From: JADLHS01 sp039806955
GTDB taxonomy: Bacteria; Verrucomicrobiota; Verrucomicrobiia; Limisphaerales; JADLHS01
Assembly (NCBI GenBank): GCA_039806955.1
Contig: JBDHQI010000001.1
Location: 62,001-126,000 of the forward strand
Direction: 5' to 3'
DNA length: 64,000 bases
Below the pieces are notes generated by a model. The model was not told the origin of the DNA and ran no database searches. It saw only the letters and a program-made list of their open reading frames with translations. Within the stretch, counting starts at the first letter, position 1. Every line of letters begins with the position of its first letter. This document shows positions 22,975-31,711 of the stretch, in pieces. The position numbers were made by a program, and so were the translations under genes.

Positions 22975-25095
22975 TCAGTGTCCTATCATATTGTAGCGTA
23001 ACCGTAAATCGTGGAGTTGGTTCAACGCCGCCGGGCCGTTCTCCGCCGTCGCGCAGAAATCCAGAATGCGTTCCAATTCTCGCCGGAACAGCCGGCGCTC
23101 CAGATTGAAATCTTTGTCTTCATCGCCGCTGCCAAAATCCGGTGGCTGCACGATGAAGTCGTAAATCACCGCCCGCGTCTTTCCGGGCGCGCGCCGCAGC
23201 AAACGTCCGCGGCGCTGGACGAACTGGCGCGGGTTGGTGGAGCTGGCGAGCAGGAATCCCATTCGCACCTCCGGCATATCTATGCCTTCATCCAGACAGC
23301 GAATGGCCACCACCGCATCCAGGCTGCCATCCCGCAGTCCCGCCAAAATGCGTTCCCGTTCCTCGGGAGTTTCTTCATAGGTGAATTTACGCACCCGCCG
23401 CCCATGCTCTTCACCCAGCAGCCGCGCCACCGCCCGGATTTGCCGTTCCTCTTCGTCCGTCATCGGCTGTTCCACCCGTCCGTCGCCGCAATACACGATC
23501 GCCTTTTCCAGCGGGGTCTCCATCCCGTTCAACACGGCGGTCAACGCGGGCAGCTTGTTCGCCGCCGAAGCCAGCAGCCGGGCGCGCTTGATCAGCAGCC
23601 ACATGAGTTCGTCGCCCATGCCTTCGCTGTCGTCCGACGGCAAATGGCGGCAAAGCTGCAAGGTCAGTTCGTGATACTTCTCGGCTTCCGTCGGCGTCAG
23701 GTCCACGAGCACGGGATAGTAAAAGTAGGGACACAACACCGGCGGGTCTGCCTTGATGGCATCCGCAATCGTGAATTCAAATGCGATGTCGCCGAAGTAA
23801 TCAAAAATCGCCTTCGTGCCTTCGGGATCGTAACGCCGCTCCGGCGTCGCTGAAAGGCCGAGGCGCAATTGAATGAAATCCGGCAGCACGGTTTTCACCT
23901 TCGCCGCGCCCAGATTGTGAACCTCATCGGCAATGAGCAGGTGATGCCCCAGCTTCGGTTGCAGCGCGGCCTGAAACGCGGGCGACAGGAACGTGTCGTT
24001 GGTCACCACCACGCCGATGACTTCCGTCATGCCCGCCGCCATTTTCTGATACGCCTCTTGCAGCCGCGCTTCCCACTTCGCCCGGCTTTCGAAGCAGGGA
24101 ATGGCCGCGATCCCAAACCGCGCCATCTCGCGTCCCCATTGCTTCGCGAGATTCAGATAGGGACATACCACCAGTATCACCAGCGGCCGGTTTCGCTCCG
24201 CCACCTTGCAGGCGAGGTAAAGCGCCGTCAGCGTCTTGCCCGAGCCGGTCGCCATCGCCAGAATCCCGCGTCCGTTCCGCTTCAACCATTCGCGAATCGC
24301 CGCTTTCTGGTAGTCACGCAATTCCAAATCGCGTGGCACAGTGCCGGGCTTCAAGTCGCGCGGCGGTATCCAGTATTCCACGGTGTCGTCATGCAACGCG
24401 GGCTCGTGATCCAGCCGATACCGTTGCAGTAGTTCCTTTGACGCCTCGGTGAAATCAATCACCCGCAGACCCGAAGTTCGGTCACCCCACAAGGCTTCAA
24501 AGTTGGCGATTTCTTCCGGCACGCGGCCCTGGCTGTCATCCCAAGACCAGAAGACTTTGATGCTCTCGAAGTTGTCCACCAGCCCGCCCATCGTCTCGTT
24601 GGCCGAACCGGCGAACGCCACATGCGCGCTCTCCGCATCGGTGAAGATGCCAATCTTTTCGTGGTAGATGCCGCGTGCCAGCCGCCCTTGCTCGTCCATG
24701 CGCAGGGCCAGCCGGATTTCCAGCGCGCCGTCCGCGATCAGCCAGGCCAGCGCATTCAGCCGTTCGCGTTCCAGCAGGTCTTCAATCTCACCGAGCGAGC
24801 GTTGCACTACCTTGCGCAGGACGCTCGTGGGATTCTCCTTTGCTAGGTTTAGGGCCTCGATGTCGCTCTCTTCCAGATGCGGTGACGCCACCAGTTGCAT
24901 CTTGCCATGCCGCGCCACGAGGCTCGCCACCCCGCGCGCTGCCGTCGCCAGACTCGCGCTGGTAAAGTAGCCCACCGCCCGCCGATACAGCACCGCCCGT
25001 TCGAGGCAGGGGACGTAAAAATCCCGCACCAGATCGTCCCGCCCCGAGCGGTAGCTGACTCGCAGCTTGCCGGCTAACTGTGCGAAGGTTGCCAT
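22975..25095 (-). CDS. Dnd system restriction protein: phospholipase-D-like plus SF2 helicase
   Basis: A 706-residue protein of the type named DNA phosphorothioation system restriction enzyme (TIGR04095). The N-terminal third is a PLD-like nuclease module (RAVGYFTSASLATAARG near 38-54; IYHEKIGIFTD near 164 with the HxK of the HKD motif, then FAGSANETMGG). The helicase core has Q-type LRDYQKAAI, Walker A LAMATGSGKT, motif II ADEVHN, motif III LGLSATPERR, and C-terminal DEGIDMPEVRMG and QFVQRRGRLLRR. It likely degrades DNA lacking phosphorothioates. I use ATG 25095; a TTG four codons earlier is possible. Confidence 0.85.
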   Translation of the reverse strand: MATFAQLAGKLRVSYRSGRDDLVRDFYVPCLERAVLYRRAVGYFTSASLATAARGVASLVARHGKMQLVASPHLEESDIEALNLAKENPTSVLRKVVQRSLGEIEDLLERERLNALAWLIADGALEIRLALRMDEQGRLARGIYHEKIGIFTDAESAHVAFAGSANETMGGLVDNFESIKVFWSWDDSQGRVPEEIANFEALWGDRTSGLRVIDFTEASKELLQRYRLDHEPALHDDTVEYWIPPRDLKPGTVPRDLELRDYQKAAIREWLKRNGRGILAMATGSGKTLTALYLACKVAERNRPLVILVVCPYLNLAKQWGREMARFGIAAIPCFESRAKWEARLQEAYQKMAAGMTEVIGVVVTNDTFLSPAFQAALQPKLGHHLLIADEVHNLGAAKVKTVLPDFIQLRLGLSATPERRYDPEGTKAIFDYFGDIAFEFTIADAIKADPPVLCPYFYYPVLVDLTPTEAEKYHELTLQLCRHLPSDDSEGMGDELMWLLIKRARLLASAANKLPALTAVLNGMETPLEKAIVYCGDGRVEQPMTDEEERQIRAVARLLGEEHGRRVRKFTYEETPEERERILAGLRDGSLDAVVAIRCLDEGIDMPEVRMGFLLASSTNPRQFVQRRGRLLRRAPGKTRAVIYDFIVQPPDFGSGDEDKDFNLERRLFRRELERILDFCATAENGPAALNQLHDLRLRYNMIGH

Positions 25096-25136
25096 CGGTG
25101 ATTCCAAGTGTAATGCGGCGGCTGATTACGGCGAGA

Positions 25137-26903
25137 TTAGATTACGCCCTTCACCTTCGTCATCATGGTATCGAGGAATTGCCCCCAATACGACGTGAGA
25201 TCGGAATACCGTTCCACCGGGTCGGAGTCCATAGACTCCGCTTTGCCATAGGCAATCAGCAACAACGTCAGCGCCTCAATCGTCCGACGGGCTGCCTTCA
25301 CGGCATCATCGCCCGACACACTCCCGGCATCTCGCTGGGCGATTTCTCGCAGCGGCTCCCACATCTCACGATAGAAACGATGCCGCGTATTCAAACGAAT
25401 GATGACCTTGTTGGAGATGTGCTTCACATCAATAAACATCTTGCCCGGCGAATCCACCGACTCGACGACGAAGGGGAGGTCCTTGATGTTCTCCAGGTAT
25501 TTCTGTTTTTCTGCTTCATCGCCACGACCGACGACGTCAGCCGCGAGATCGTCGAGGATTTGTTCCTCTTCCTCTTTCGATGCCGGCCCGGCCGCGCGAC
25601 CTTTCGGCATGACTCGGTTGACTTCTTTTGCCGCCGTCGTAACTGCCGCGTGCTCGCCGAAATTGTCGCGCTCGTCTGCCGCTGCCTTCCCCCACGCCTC
25701 TTGAATCATGACCCGCGCGGACTTGATGTGCTTTTCGAGCAATTTCCGCAGCTTCTCGCGCAACTCGCCATGCGGCTCAACCCCGCGCTTCACGTTGCGC
25801 ACGCCAAAATAGGCGTCCAGTTCAGGCTTGAAGGCGACCTCAATTCCAATGAAACGATCAGAGTCTTCGACACCCGGGCTGGGGAAAATCCGAGGCACGT
25901 TCGTGTAAGAAACCTCACGATCCATTCGCATGAAACTGATGCAGCCTTGGTTATCAGGCACGCGCAATTTCTTGGCAAACTCATCGCCGCCTTTGCCACG
26001 CTTCCGCAACACTTCGCGTGGATAAAGCGTGACGGTCAGTGTGGCCGCCGAGCCGCCAATGCTGATGGTTTCCTTTTCGGTAATGACCGTTGCGGGAAAA
26101 TGTTCCTTCACTTCCTTTGTCGTCTTTTCATCTTTGGAGTTGTCATCCGTGTCCACCGCTCTCGATTGCTCCTTTTGGAGAACCGAATCGGCCCAAGTCT
26201 TCTCCATCAAAAACAGCGGATCGTGCGGGAGCAGAGCCCGTCCGTTCACCTTGATGGTGATGCCGCCATTGATGAAGGCCCGGAAAATGCGCGCCATCTC
26301 CTTTTCCACTTCATTTCGTAAGTCTTCAAAACTCGGTGCCATCCGACCTTCTTCGAGCCGGTCCATGTCCGACCACACCACCAGTGTGCCGGATTTCTCA
26401 GGCAGCAAATCTTGCAAATCCTCCGGCACTGGATCTTCATCCGGCGGCATGATCAGCGCGTCGCGGTCAGCCTTCTCTTCTTCCATCGCCTTCGTCAGGT
26501 CGAAGAAGGTATGCAACCACGGCGACTCCGCCGACTGCCGGCTCCACACGTCAATGCGACGAGCAAAGTTGAGGGCCGCCAGTTTTGCACCCACGCCGTA
26601 TTTACCAATCGTGTCGGTGCGCATGTAGCGCGTGGAAAATCCCAACACCAGATAGTGTTGCAGCGTGTCGGCATCCATGCCGCACCCGTCGTCAGCGATA
26701 GCGATGCGGTGAACATGCCGCTTGCCTCGATGATTCACGCCATCGTCCAGACGGATGTGGATGCGGTTCGCGCCGGACTCGATGCTGTTGTCCGTCGGTT
26801 CGCCCAAAGCCGTCGGCAGGCTGTGGCCAGAGTCACGAAGCGACTCCAACGCTTGCGCCGTGCGAATGACAGGGATACCAGTCGGTTTTGCTGTGTTGCT
26901 CAT
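25137..26903 (-). CDS. GHKL-type ATPase (HSP90/MORC-like) of the Dnd restriction operon
   Basis: A 588-residue protein. The ATP-binding fold is clear: ALGEPTDNSIESGA (N-box Glu/Asn, residues 32-45), IADDGCGMD (G1 box), STRYMRTDTIGKYGVGAKLA (G2 lid) and GTLVVWSDMDRL. The middle and C-terminal parts (SFMRMDREVSY, YFGVRNVKRGVEPHGE) match the transducer region of MORC-like ATPases found in bacterial defence loci. It probably opens or clamps DNA in an ATP-driven way. It lies 41 bases before the helicase gene in the same operon. Confidence 0.8.
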   Translation of the reverse strand: MSNTAKPTGIPVIRTAQALESLRDSGHSLPTALGEPTDNSIESGANRIHIRLDDGVNHRGKRHVHRIAIADDGCGMDADTLQHYLVLGFSTRYMRTDTIGKYGVGAKLAALNFARRIDVWSRQSAESPWLHTFFDLTKAMEEEKADRDALIMPPDEDPVPEDLQDLLPEKSGTLVVWSDMDRLEEGRMAPSFEDLRNEVEKEMARIFRAFINGGITIKVNGRALLPHDPLFLMEKTWADSVLQKEQSRAVDTDDNSKDEKTTKEVKEHFPATVITEKETISIGGSAATLTVTLYPREVLRKRGKGGDEFAKKLRVPDNQGCISFMRMDREVSYTNVPRIFPSPGVEDSDRFIGIEVAFKPELDAYFGVRNVKRGVEPHGELREKLRKLLEKHIKSARVMIQEAWGKAAADERDNFGEHAAVTTAAKEVNRVMPKGRAAGPASKEEEEQILDDLAADVVGRGDEAEKQKYLENIKDLPFVVESVDSPGKMFIDVKHISNKVIIRLNTRHRFYREMWEPLREIAQRDAGSVSGDDAVKAARRTIEALTLLLIAYGKAESMDSDPVERYSDLTSYWGQFLDTMMTKVKGVI

Positions 26904-26929
26904 ATTCTTTTCGGGTTGAAGGTTTGCGG

Positions 26930-27451
26930 TCAGTTAAGTGCGGCGGCCTCTTGTTGAATCGTTTTCTTGAGTTTCTTGAAGTAGCTGTTCGACATTCCCG
27001 TCGCTCTGTAGAAATCCATGGCAGCGTCACCACGCTTCACACAGTCCAAGGCCGCTTGGGCGGGAGCGGTGTTGCCGAGACGTTGGCGAAGCGAGTTTTC
27101 AAAATCGCTCTCGACGCAGGCTTGGTCAGGCTTGAGAGCGGGACTGGCACAACGGTCGTGTAACGAAATCTCTTCACTCTCGCCGCCGTCGTGACCGTTG
27201 ATGGAAAATTCTTCGTCCAACGAGAGCATGGTCGGACCGTTTTTATTCTGACGGGAAAGGATACGCTTTGAGTCACGCCAAGCATTGCGGACAAGGAAAC
27301 CGTCGGCTTTGCGACGGGGACTCAACGCTAGGTCAATGGCATGGTCTGCCACATCGAAGTAAAATGACCCAGGATTGTAACGGTTGCGGTAGGACTGGAG
27401 GGTTTGAATGGCACTGATGCGTGCCGGCTCTAATACGGATACGTTCTGCAT
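26930..27451 (-). CDS. Putative sigma-like or DNA-binding regulator heading the restriction operon
   Basis: A 173-residue protein from ATG 27451, with a weak AGAAAGA upstream; earlier starts are possible but look less coding. Helical segments VADHAIDLALSPRRKADGFL and VRNAWRDSKRILSRQ resemble sigma-factor region 2 in style, and the end (MDFYRATGMSNSYFKKLKKT) looks like a helix-turn-helix. I do not recognise a family. As first gene before the GHKL ATPase, it is a good candidate for the operon's own regulator. It has no close relative elsewhere in this window. Confidence 0.55.
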   Translation of the reverse strand: MQNVSVLEPARISAIQTLQSYRNRYNPGSFYFDVADHAIDLALSPRRKADGFLVRNAWRDSKRILSRQNKNGPTMLSLDEEFSINGHDGGESEEISLHDRCASPALKPDQACVESDFENSLRQRLGNTAPAQAALDCVKRGDAAMDFYRATGMSNSYFKKLKKTIQQEAAALN

Positions 27452-27750
27452 GTGTTTTGTCTTTCTGGCATTGGCCGCCCAAAGGGTCAGCACTGCCGAC
27501 AACATTGTTTCCTCCCCGCTCGATTTAACCGGCCATGCCACAAGGTCACAGCGGCCCGATTGGGAAATCAACAACGCTTACAATACCTGATGGGGACAGG
27601 AAAAACAAGCTTCGGACACTGAAACGTAAAAAGCATCCCGGATCGCCTGAGCAAATGGAGCGGTTTTTGAGCGATTGAAGCCGGACTGACCAATCACGCT
27701 GGATGCGCGGGGGATGAGAAACCTATGCGGGAACGACGGGAGCGTCCCGT
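27452..27750. other. Intergenic region upstream of the restriction operon
   Basis: About 300 bases without a gene I can support. It must hold the promoter for the minus operon beginning at 27451. I see no strong -35/-10 pair and no long hairpin. Confidence 0.4.
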
Positions 27751-27960
27751 TTACCGGTAGCTGGCAGCCAGCTTACCCGTGGAGGTCAGGATTCCAGCAT
27801 CTTTCAACGACTGAACTCGTTGCTGTTGAGACATTTGACGAACGCGCTGAACCGTTCGCGTCATGGCAGCAACCACCTGTTCCGGCGTTAGTTGCGTCGG
27901 AGGGCTTTGCTGTTTGCTGCCGTTTTGTTTCACGGCGGCAGTGTGACTCTTGCGTTCCAT
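27751..27960 (-). CDS. Small protein downstream of the ADP-ribosyltransferase-like gene
   Basis: A 69-residue polar protein from ATG 27960 (a TTG at 27969 is an alternative), five bases after the stop of the ADP-ribosyltransferase-like gene. It is rich in Gln, Thr and Ser and carries a helical segment (PEQVVAAMTRTVQRVRQMSQ). No family is recognised. Its size and position would suit an antitoxin or a specificity partner. Confidence 0.6.
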   Translation of the reverse strand: MERKSHTAAVKQNGSKQQSPPTQLTPEQVVAAMTRTVQRVRQMSQQQRVQSLKDAGILTSTGKLAASYR

Positions 27961-27965
27961 ATCTG

Positions 27966-28556
27966 TCAAGTCTCCGGCAGAAAGTAGCCCAAAATACAGC
28001 CGCTGTCACGCACGACCACCTGGATGTGCGACTTCTTCTGAATACCGGAGCCGTCGTATGCGGGAATCCCCTCTTGGAAGACCCCGCGCACGGTCTGAAA
28101 CTGAACTTTCAGATCCGTTTCAATCATGGGGATTGCCCAGTTGAGCATCGCGCAGTCCAGTTTTCGCCGCACCAAATCCCGGTCGCCCCCATGCGCCGCT
28201 TCGTTCTTCGGCAGCGGAACACCTTGAATGCGCAGGGTCTCTTCAAACGCCGGATATAACTCCGTGAGCATTTCCGTGAACCGCACGTCCAAAAGATCAA
28301 AGCACACGCCCAGATGAATGTGCGCTCCGATGACGGCGGGCGTCTTTACAATGTCTGGACGGCGCTTCTTGATGCCATTGGCCCAATCCATCGCGCGTTG
28401 GCATCCATACTCCCAAAAATAAATGCCGCTGCCCAGCCAGTCATAGTCGTTCCGACTCGGTTTCAGCCGGTCACGCCGCAGCAGCACATTTTCCACTACC
28501 TCGCGGTCGCAGCCGTGGTATCCGATGATGGTTCGTTGGTAGGTCAGCGATTGCAT
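27966..28556 (-). CDS. ADP-ribosyltransferase (PARP/ART)-like protein
   Basis: A 196-residue protein. The start has IIGYHGCDREVVENVLL with a His-Gly pair (H14), followed by NDYDWLGSGIYFWEYG (Y46, with E49 nearby), the H...Y arrangement of PARP- and DUF3990-type folds. The C-terminal part (IPAYDGSGIQKKSHIQVVVR) ends in a short strand typical of the fold. Its substrate is unknown; relatives modify protein or nucleic acid in toxin and defence systems. The call rests on motif spacing only. It follows the LysR-type gene by 11 bases in a four-gene operon. Confidence 0.55.
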   Translation of the reverse strand: MQSLTYQRTIIGYHGCDREVVENVLLRRDRLKPSRNDYDWLGSGIYFWEYGCQRAMDWANGIKKRRPDIVKTPAVIGAHIHLGVCFDLLDVRFTEMLTELYPAFEETLRIQGVPLPKNEAAHGGDRDLVRRKLDCAMLNWAIPMIETDLKVQFQTVRGVFQEGIPAYDGSGIQKKSHIQVVVRDSGCILGYFLPET

Positions 28557-28567
28557 TCAGCCCTCAA

Positions 28568-28930
28568 TCAAATTTGCAGATCATCAGGATTAACTTCTTC
28601 CCGTGCGCCACGCGTTGCGCTGCTCAATTCGGTGGCCGCATTTGCCTTGCTCCCTCTGGCTTCCATCGGCCCGTCAGCCATCTGCACGCTCAGTGAATCG
28701 TAAATCGCCAAGATTTTCTTGGCGCTGTCATACAGCAACTGCCCCTTGCGGGTCAATCGCACGCGTCCTTTCCCTTGTTGCCGGTCCAGCAACGGCGTCT
28801 TGTAAATTCGCTCCAGCGCGGTGATTTGCTGACTGACCGCCGACTGCGTCACGTCGTTGATGACCGCGCTCCGGGTGAAGCTGCCGGTTTCCACCAGGTC
28901 ACAGAACATTTTCAAGGTCTCGATTTGCAT
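28568..28930 (-). CDS. LysR-type HTH protein without effector domain
   Basis: A 120-residue protein from ATG 28930. Residues 1-65 are a typical LysR DNA-binding domain (MQIETLKMFCDLVETGSFTR, TQSAVSQQITALERIYKTPL, then the GRVRLTRKGQ wing). Complete LysR proteins are near 300 residues; here the periplasmic-binding-protein-like sensor half is absent and the tail is polar. So it probably binds DNA constitutively. It sits between a coiled-coil protein and the ADP-ribosyltransferase-like gene. Confidence 0.8.
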   Translation of the reverse strand: MQIETLKMFCDLVETGSFTRSAVINDVTQSAVSQQITALERIYKTPLLDRQQGKGRVRLTRKGQLLYDSAKKILAIYDSLSVQMADGPMEARGSKANAATELSSATRGAREEVNPDDLQI

Positions 28931-28944
28931 GATGCAAATGCCCG

Positions 28945-29262
28945 CTAAATTTGAACATCTGCCTTTCCGCCACCGCCGCCATCGCTCCCGCGCACAATCT
29001 CCCAATCCTTGATTTCCCCCTTGTGCCGCGCCACAAACCGCCTCACATGCTCCGCGCAATACAAAACCACCGACGCTTTGCGCAGCCCCAGCGTGAACGG
29101 ACGTCCTCCTGCTTCAAAAGTAATCGTGGGATGCCCCTGATAGCTGCCCTCGGATACGATGATGACATTTCGTTTGGCGGGATTGCTCACCACATCGCGC
29201 AACGCGCGGTTTTCCTTTTCCAACGCCTCAATCCGTTTTTTCAAATCATCGTCGCCATTCAT
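28945..29262 (-). CDS. Small coiled-coil protein of unknown function
   Basis: A 105-residue protein from ATG 29262. The first 25 residues (DDLKKRIEALEKENRALRDV) form a short coiled coil. A beta-rich middle (RNVIIVSEGSYQGHPTITFE) and a basic helix (LYCAEHVRRFVARHKGEIKD) follow. No family is recognised. It heads the four-gene unit with the LysR-type and ADP-ribosyltransferase-like genes. Confidence 0.6.
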   Translation of the reverse strand: MNGDDDLKKRIEALEKENRALRDVVSNPAKRNVIIVSEGSYQGHPTITFEAGGRPFTLGLRKASVVLYCAEHVRRFVARHKGEIKDWEIVRGSDGGGGGKADVQI

Positions 29263-29327
29263 ACCTCAAAAGTTGTTCAAGTTACGCTCCCGATGCTTCC
29301 CCACAGTGCTGCTGGACGTGCTTCAGA

Positions 29328-31643
29328 TTACACAGTCGCCTCGTCACTGTCGCGTCCGTTTTCGTAGCTGGCGGTTGGCCTCGGTGTCCGGCGACGGGGA
29401 TTCAAGTTTTCATTCAGCCCTTTTGCCGCCAGCAATGCGTCCAATTCCGCACGCAGCGGCCCACGGCCAATGGTTGCTTCATCGAATCCTAGCTTCCGCA
29501 CTTTTGCGCTGAAATTCTCCATACCCGTTCGGCCTGGGTGATTGGCGCTCACGAACCTTTCTTTGAAATACAATAATTGCCGCTCGGCGCTGTGGTCGAA
29601 CACTTGCACCCAGCGTGTGCGCAAGTTCACCTTGATGCGCTGGCGCAACACGGGCAGGGGCTTCCCCTCAAAATCGTCATACACCAGGAACGTCGCCTTG
29701 CCTGAAGTTTTGTGCAGCTTGATCACGTCCGCTTGCGACACGTCGCCAAACAACGCCGTCGCGCAGCCCACATAAGCCCGCAGCACGGGTGGCAGTTCGT
29801 CGAGCAGGCTGCGGTGCAAATAAAGCGCTTGTTCATCCTGCCAGCCCAACTTCAAATCCTCGCACGCCAGCTCAATTTCCCCGGTGTCACCCGCTGCATA
29901 CAGCAGGTCAACGCCCTGCTTTAAGGCGTGCGTGTAGTTGCTGAAAAACGCCCGGATGTCTGCTCGCAAGCTTGCGGAAAGATGCCCGAAGGGCACGCGC
30001 TTTCTCAGATTCGCCAGGGCCACATATACCAGCAAGTCGCGTTTCCGGTTTTCTGCCGCGCGCTGCACCTCCTCACCGCCGCCCTTTAGGATGAACAAGC
30101 GCAACGCTTGCTTTGGTGAGCCGATTTTCTCGCGCAGCTCGCCGGTTCGCGGAAACTCCTCCGCCTCGGGTAAACGCCCAAGTTGCAGCATCACGCTCCA
30201 ATACGCATCCAACAATTCTGCATGCTCGTCATAGAGTAGTTCCCAGCGTCGTTTCGCCGGTTGCCCAATCCCAAATCGCACCCGGACGTCGTTCCAATCC
30301 AACCCGTCGCTGCCACCACCTTGAACGAACGCCCGTAACGCCCGCCTTGCCGAGCCCAGCTTTTCGGCCAATTCCGCCAGGGGTGCGAATTCCGTCGCCT
30401 CCGGAAAGCGCCCCAGCGTCAACGCGACCCTGCCAAATTCATCCAGCAATTCCTTGTGTGCATCATACAATGCCTTCCACAGGGTTCGCGGACCGCCCAA
30501 GCCCAGCCGCGCGCTGATTTGCGTCCAGTCAATCGTGCGCCGGCTGCGAGCCGACAAAAAATCTTGTTGGTCTGCCGGGTTGCGGAAGATGTAAAACACT
30601 CCTAACGCGACCGGCACGGCCGTCGTGTCTAAAGCATCCTCGATGTATTGCTGTAGTTCCTGCTGCTCGAAGAATTTTTGAAACGTGTTGGCGCGAGTCA
30701 GCACGCCGTCCGAATACTGCCGCGCTCTGGCAACATCCACTGTTTCGTTGATGAGGCCCGAAACCACCAGCAGTTTTTTGCAATGGCGCTGTGCGTCCAC
30801 CAATGCTTCCAATCGCTCCGCCGGGTCTTCGATGACGTTGAGCACATAGCCCAAGTTCACAATGTCAGCTTCGCGCTTGCTGCCTAGCGCCCGATGCACC
30901 GGATCCCACCCCTCGGCTTCGTGGCCGAGGGCTTGCAAGCCACGCATATCACTGCCTTGCCCACAGCCGTAATCGAAAAACGTCGTGTCTGGCTTGAGCA
31001 GCCCATATTCCAGCAACGTCTTCACTGGCTTCGACAACTCGTAACGCATCAGCGCCGTCTTGTGCCGATCCACGACAACTTCCTTCTCCGCCTCTGGATG
31101 GCTGGAGGCCGGATGAGGCGCTCCCTCACCTTCTACTGTTCGCAGCGCGTGTCCCTCAATTCGCAGTCCTTTTGCGGACAACAAACGCTCCCAATTCAGC
31201 TTGAACCCAATCGTTGCTGTTTGCTCATACAGCCCGGCATCTTCCTCTGCGCGTGTCAGCGCGGCGAATTCGAGGCGACGCGGATGATCTGCCGGCAAAA
31301 ATGTTTCCTTCCGGTGCAGTATGGGGGGATTGTGATTTGCCGCATAATCCGTATGCCTCGCCTTGCCCGTCACCAAATCCACAGTGACCGCGTGCCGCAG
31401 CGCCGGATGCGCCGCCGCCATGAAGTCCGGGTAACTCAAAAAGGAAATCTTCAGCTCGTCCGTGCGAAACTTGATGATGTTGAACTCCGTCCCCAGCCCG
31501 AGCCGCGCCGCCAGCGTCGCCAGCAGCAGATTCAACTCTTTGCCAAAATCCGCCTGCGCTTCCCATAACACATAAACCGCCGTCGGCAGTTCTTTGCCAA
31601 AGGGAAGCCGCTTCAAATGGTTTTGGAATTCTGCCAGTGTCAT
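29328..31643 (-). CDS. Dnd-associated putative methyltransferase with internal repeats
   Basis: A 771-residue protein, started at ATG 31643 (MTLAEFQNHLKRLPFGKELP). The SAM-binding motif is TFFDYGCGQGSDMRGLQALG (near 244) with GWDPVHRALG after it, characteristic of the DNA phosphorothioation-associated methyltransferase (TIGR04096). The region about 390-560 holds two tandem copies of an approximately 80-residue unit (W-K-A-L-Y-D-A-H-K-E-L-L-D and W-E-L-L-Y-D-E-H-A-E-L-L-D). The substrate is unknown. Its promoter would face the divergent HTH gene at 31712. Confidence 0.8.
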   Translation of the reverse strand: MTLAEFQNHLKRLPFGKELPTAVYVLWEAQADFGKELNLLLATLAARLGLGTEFNIIKFRTDELKISFLSYPDFMAAAHPALRHAVTVDLVTGKARHTDYAANHNPPILHRKETFLPADHPRRLEFAALTRAEEDAGLYEQTATIGFKLNWERLLSAKGLRIEGHALRTVEGEGAPHPASSHPEAEKEVVVDRHKTALMRYELSKPVKTLLEYGLLKPDTTFFDYGCGQGSDMRGLQALGHEAEGWDPVHRALGSKREADIVNLGYVLNVIEDPAERLEALVDAQRHCKKLLVVSGLINETVDVARARQYSDGVLTRANTFQKFFEQQELQQYIEDALDTTAVPVALGVFYIFRNPADQQDFLSARSRRTIDWTQISARLGLGGPRTLWKALYDAHKELLDEFGRVALTLGRFPEATEFAPLAELAEKLGSARRALRAFVQGGGSDGLDWNDVRVRFGIGQPAKRRWELLYDEHAELLDAYWSVMLQLGRLPEAEEFPRTGELREKIGSPKQALRLFILKGGGEEVQRAAENRKRDLLVYVALANLRKRVPFGHLSASLRADIRAFFSNYTHALKQGVDLLYAAGDTGEIELACEDLKLGWQDEQALYLHRSLLDELPPVLRAYVGCATALFGDVSQADVIKLHKTSGKATFLVYDDFEGKPLPVLRQRIKVNLRTRWVQVFDHSAERQLLYFKERFVSANHPGRTGMENFSAKVRKLGFDEATIGRGPLRAELDALLAAKGLNENLNPRRRTPRPTASYENGRDSDEATV

Positions 31644-31711
31644 TTGCTTTGTCTCCGCATATTCTGTAAGCGAAGCAAAGCAGTCGCGGCGAATCAAAAC
31701 AAACGCTAACC

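Noticed and set aside
30894..31568. Plus-strand open frame opposite the Dnd methyltransferase
   Set aside because: Shadow of the real gene in GC-rich DNA; no motif or ribosome-binding site.
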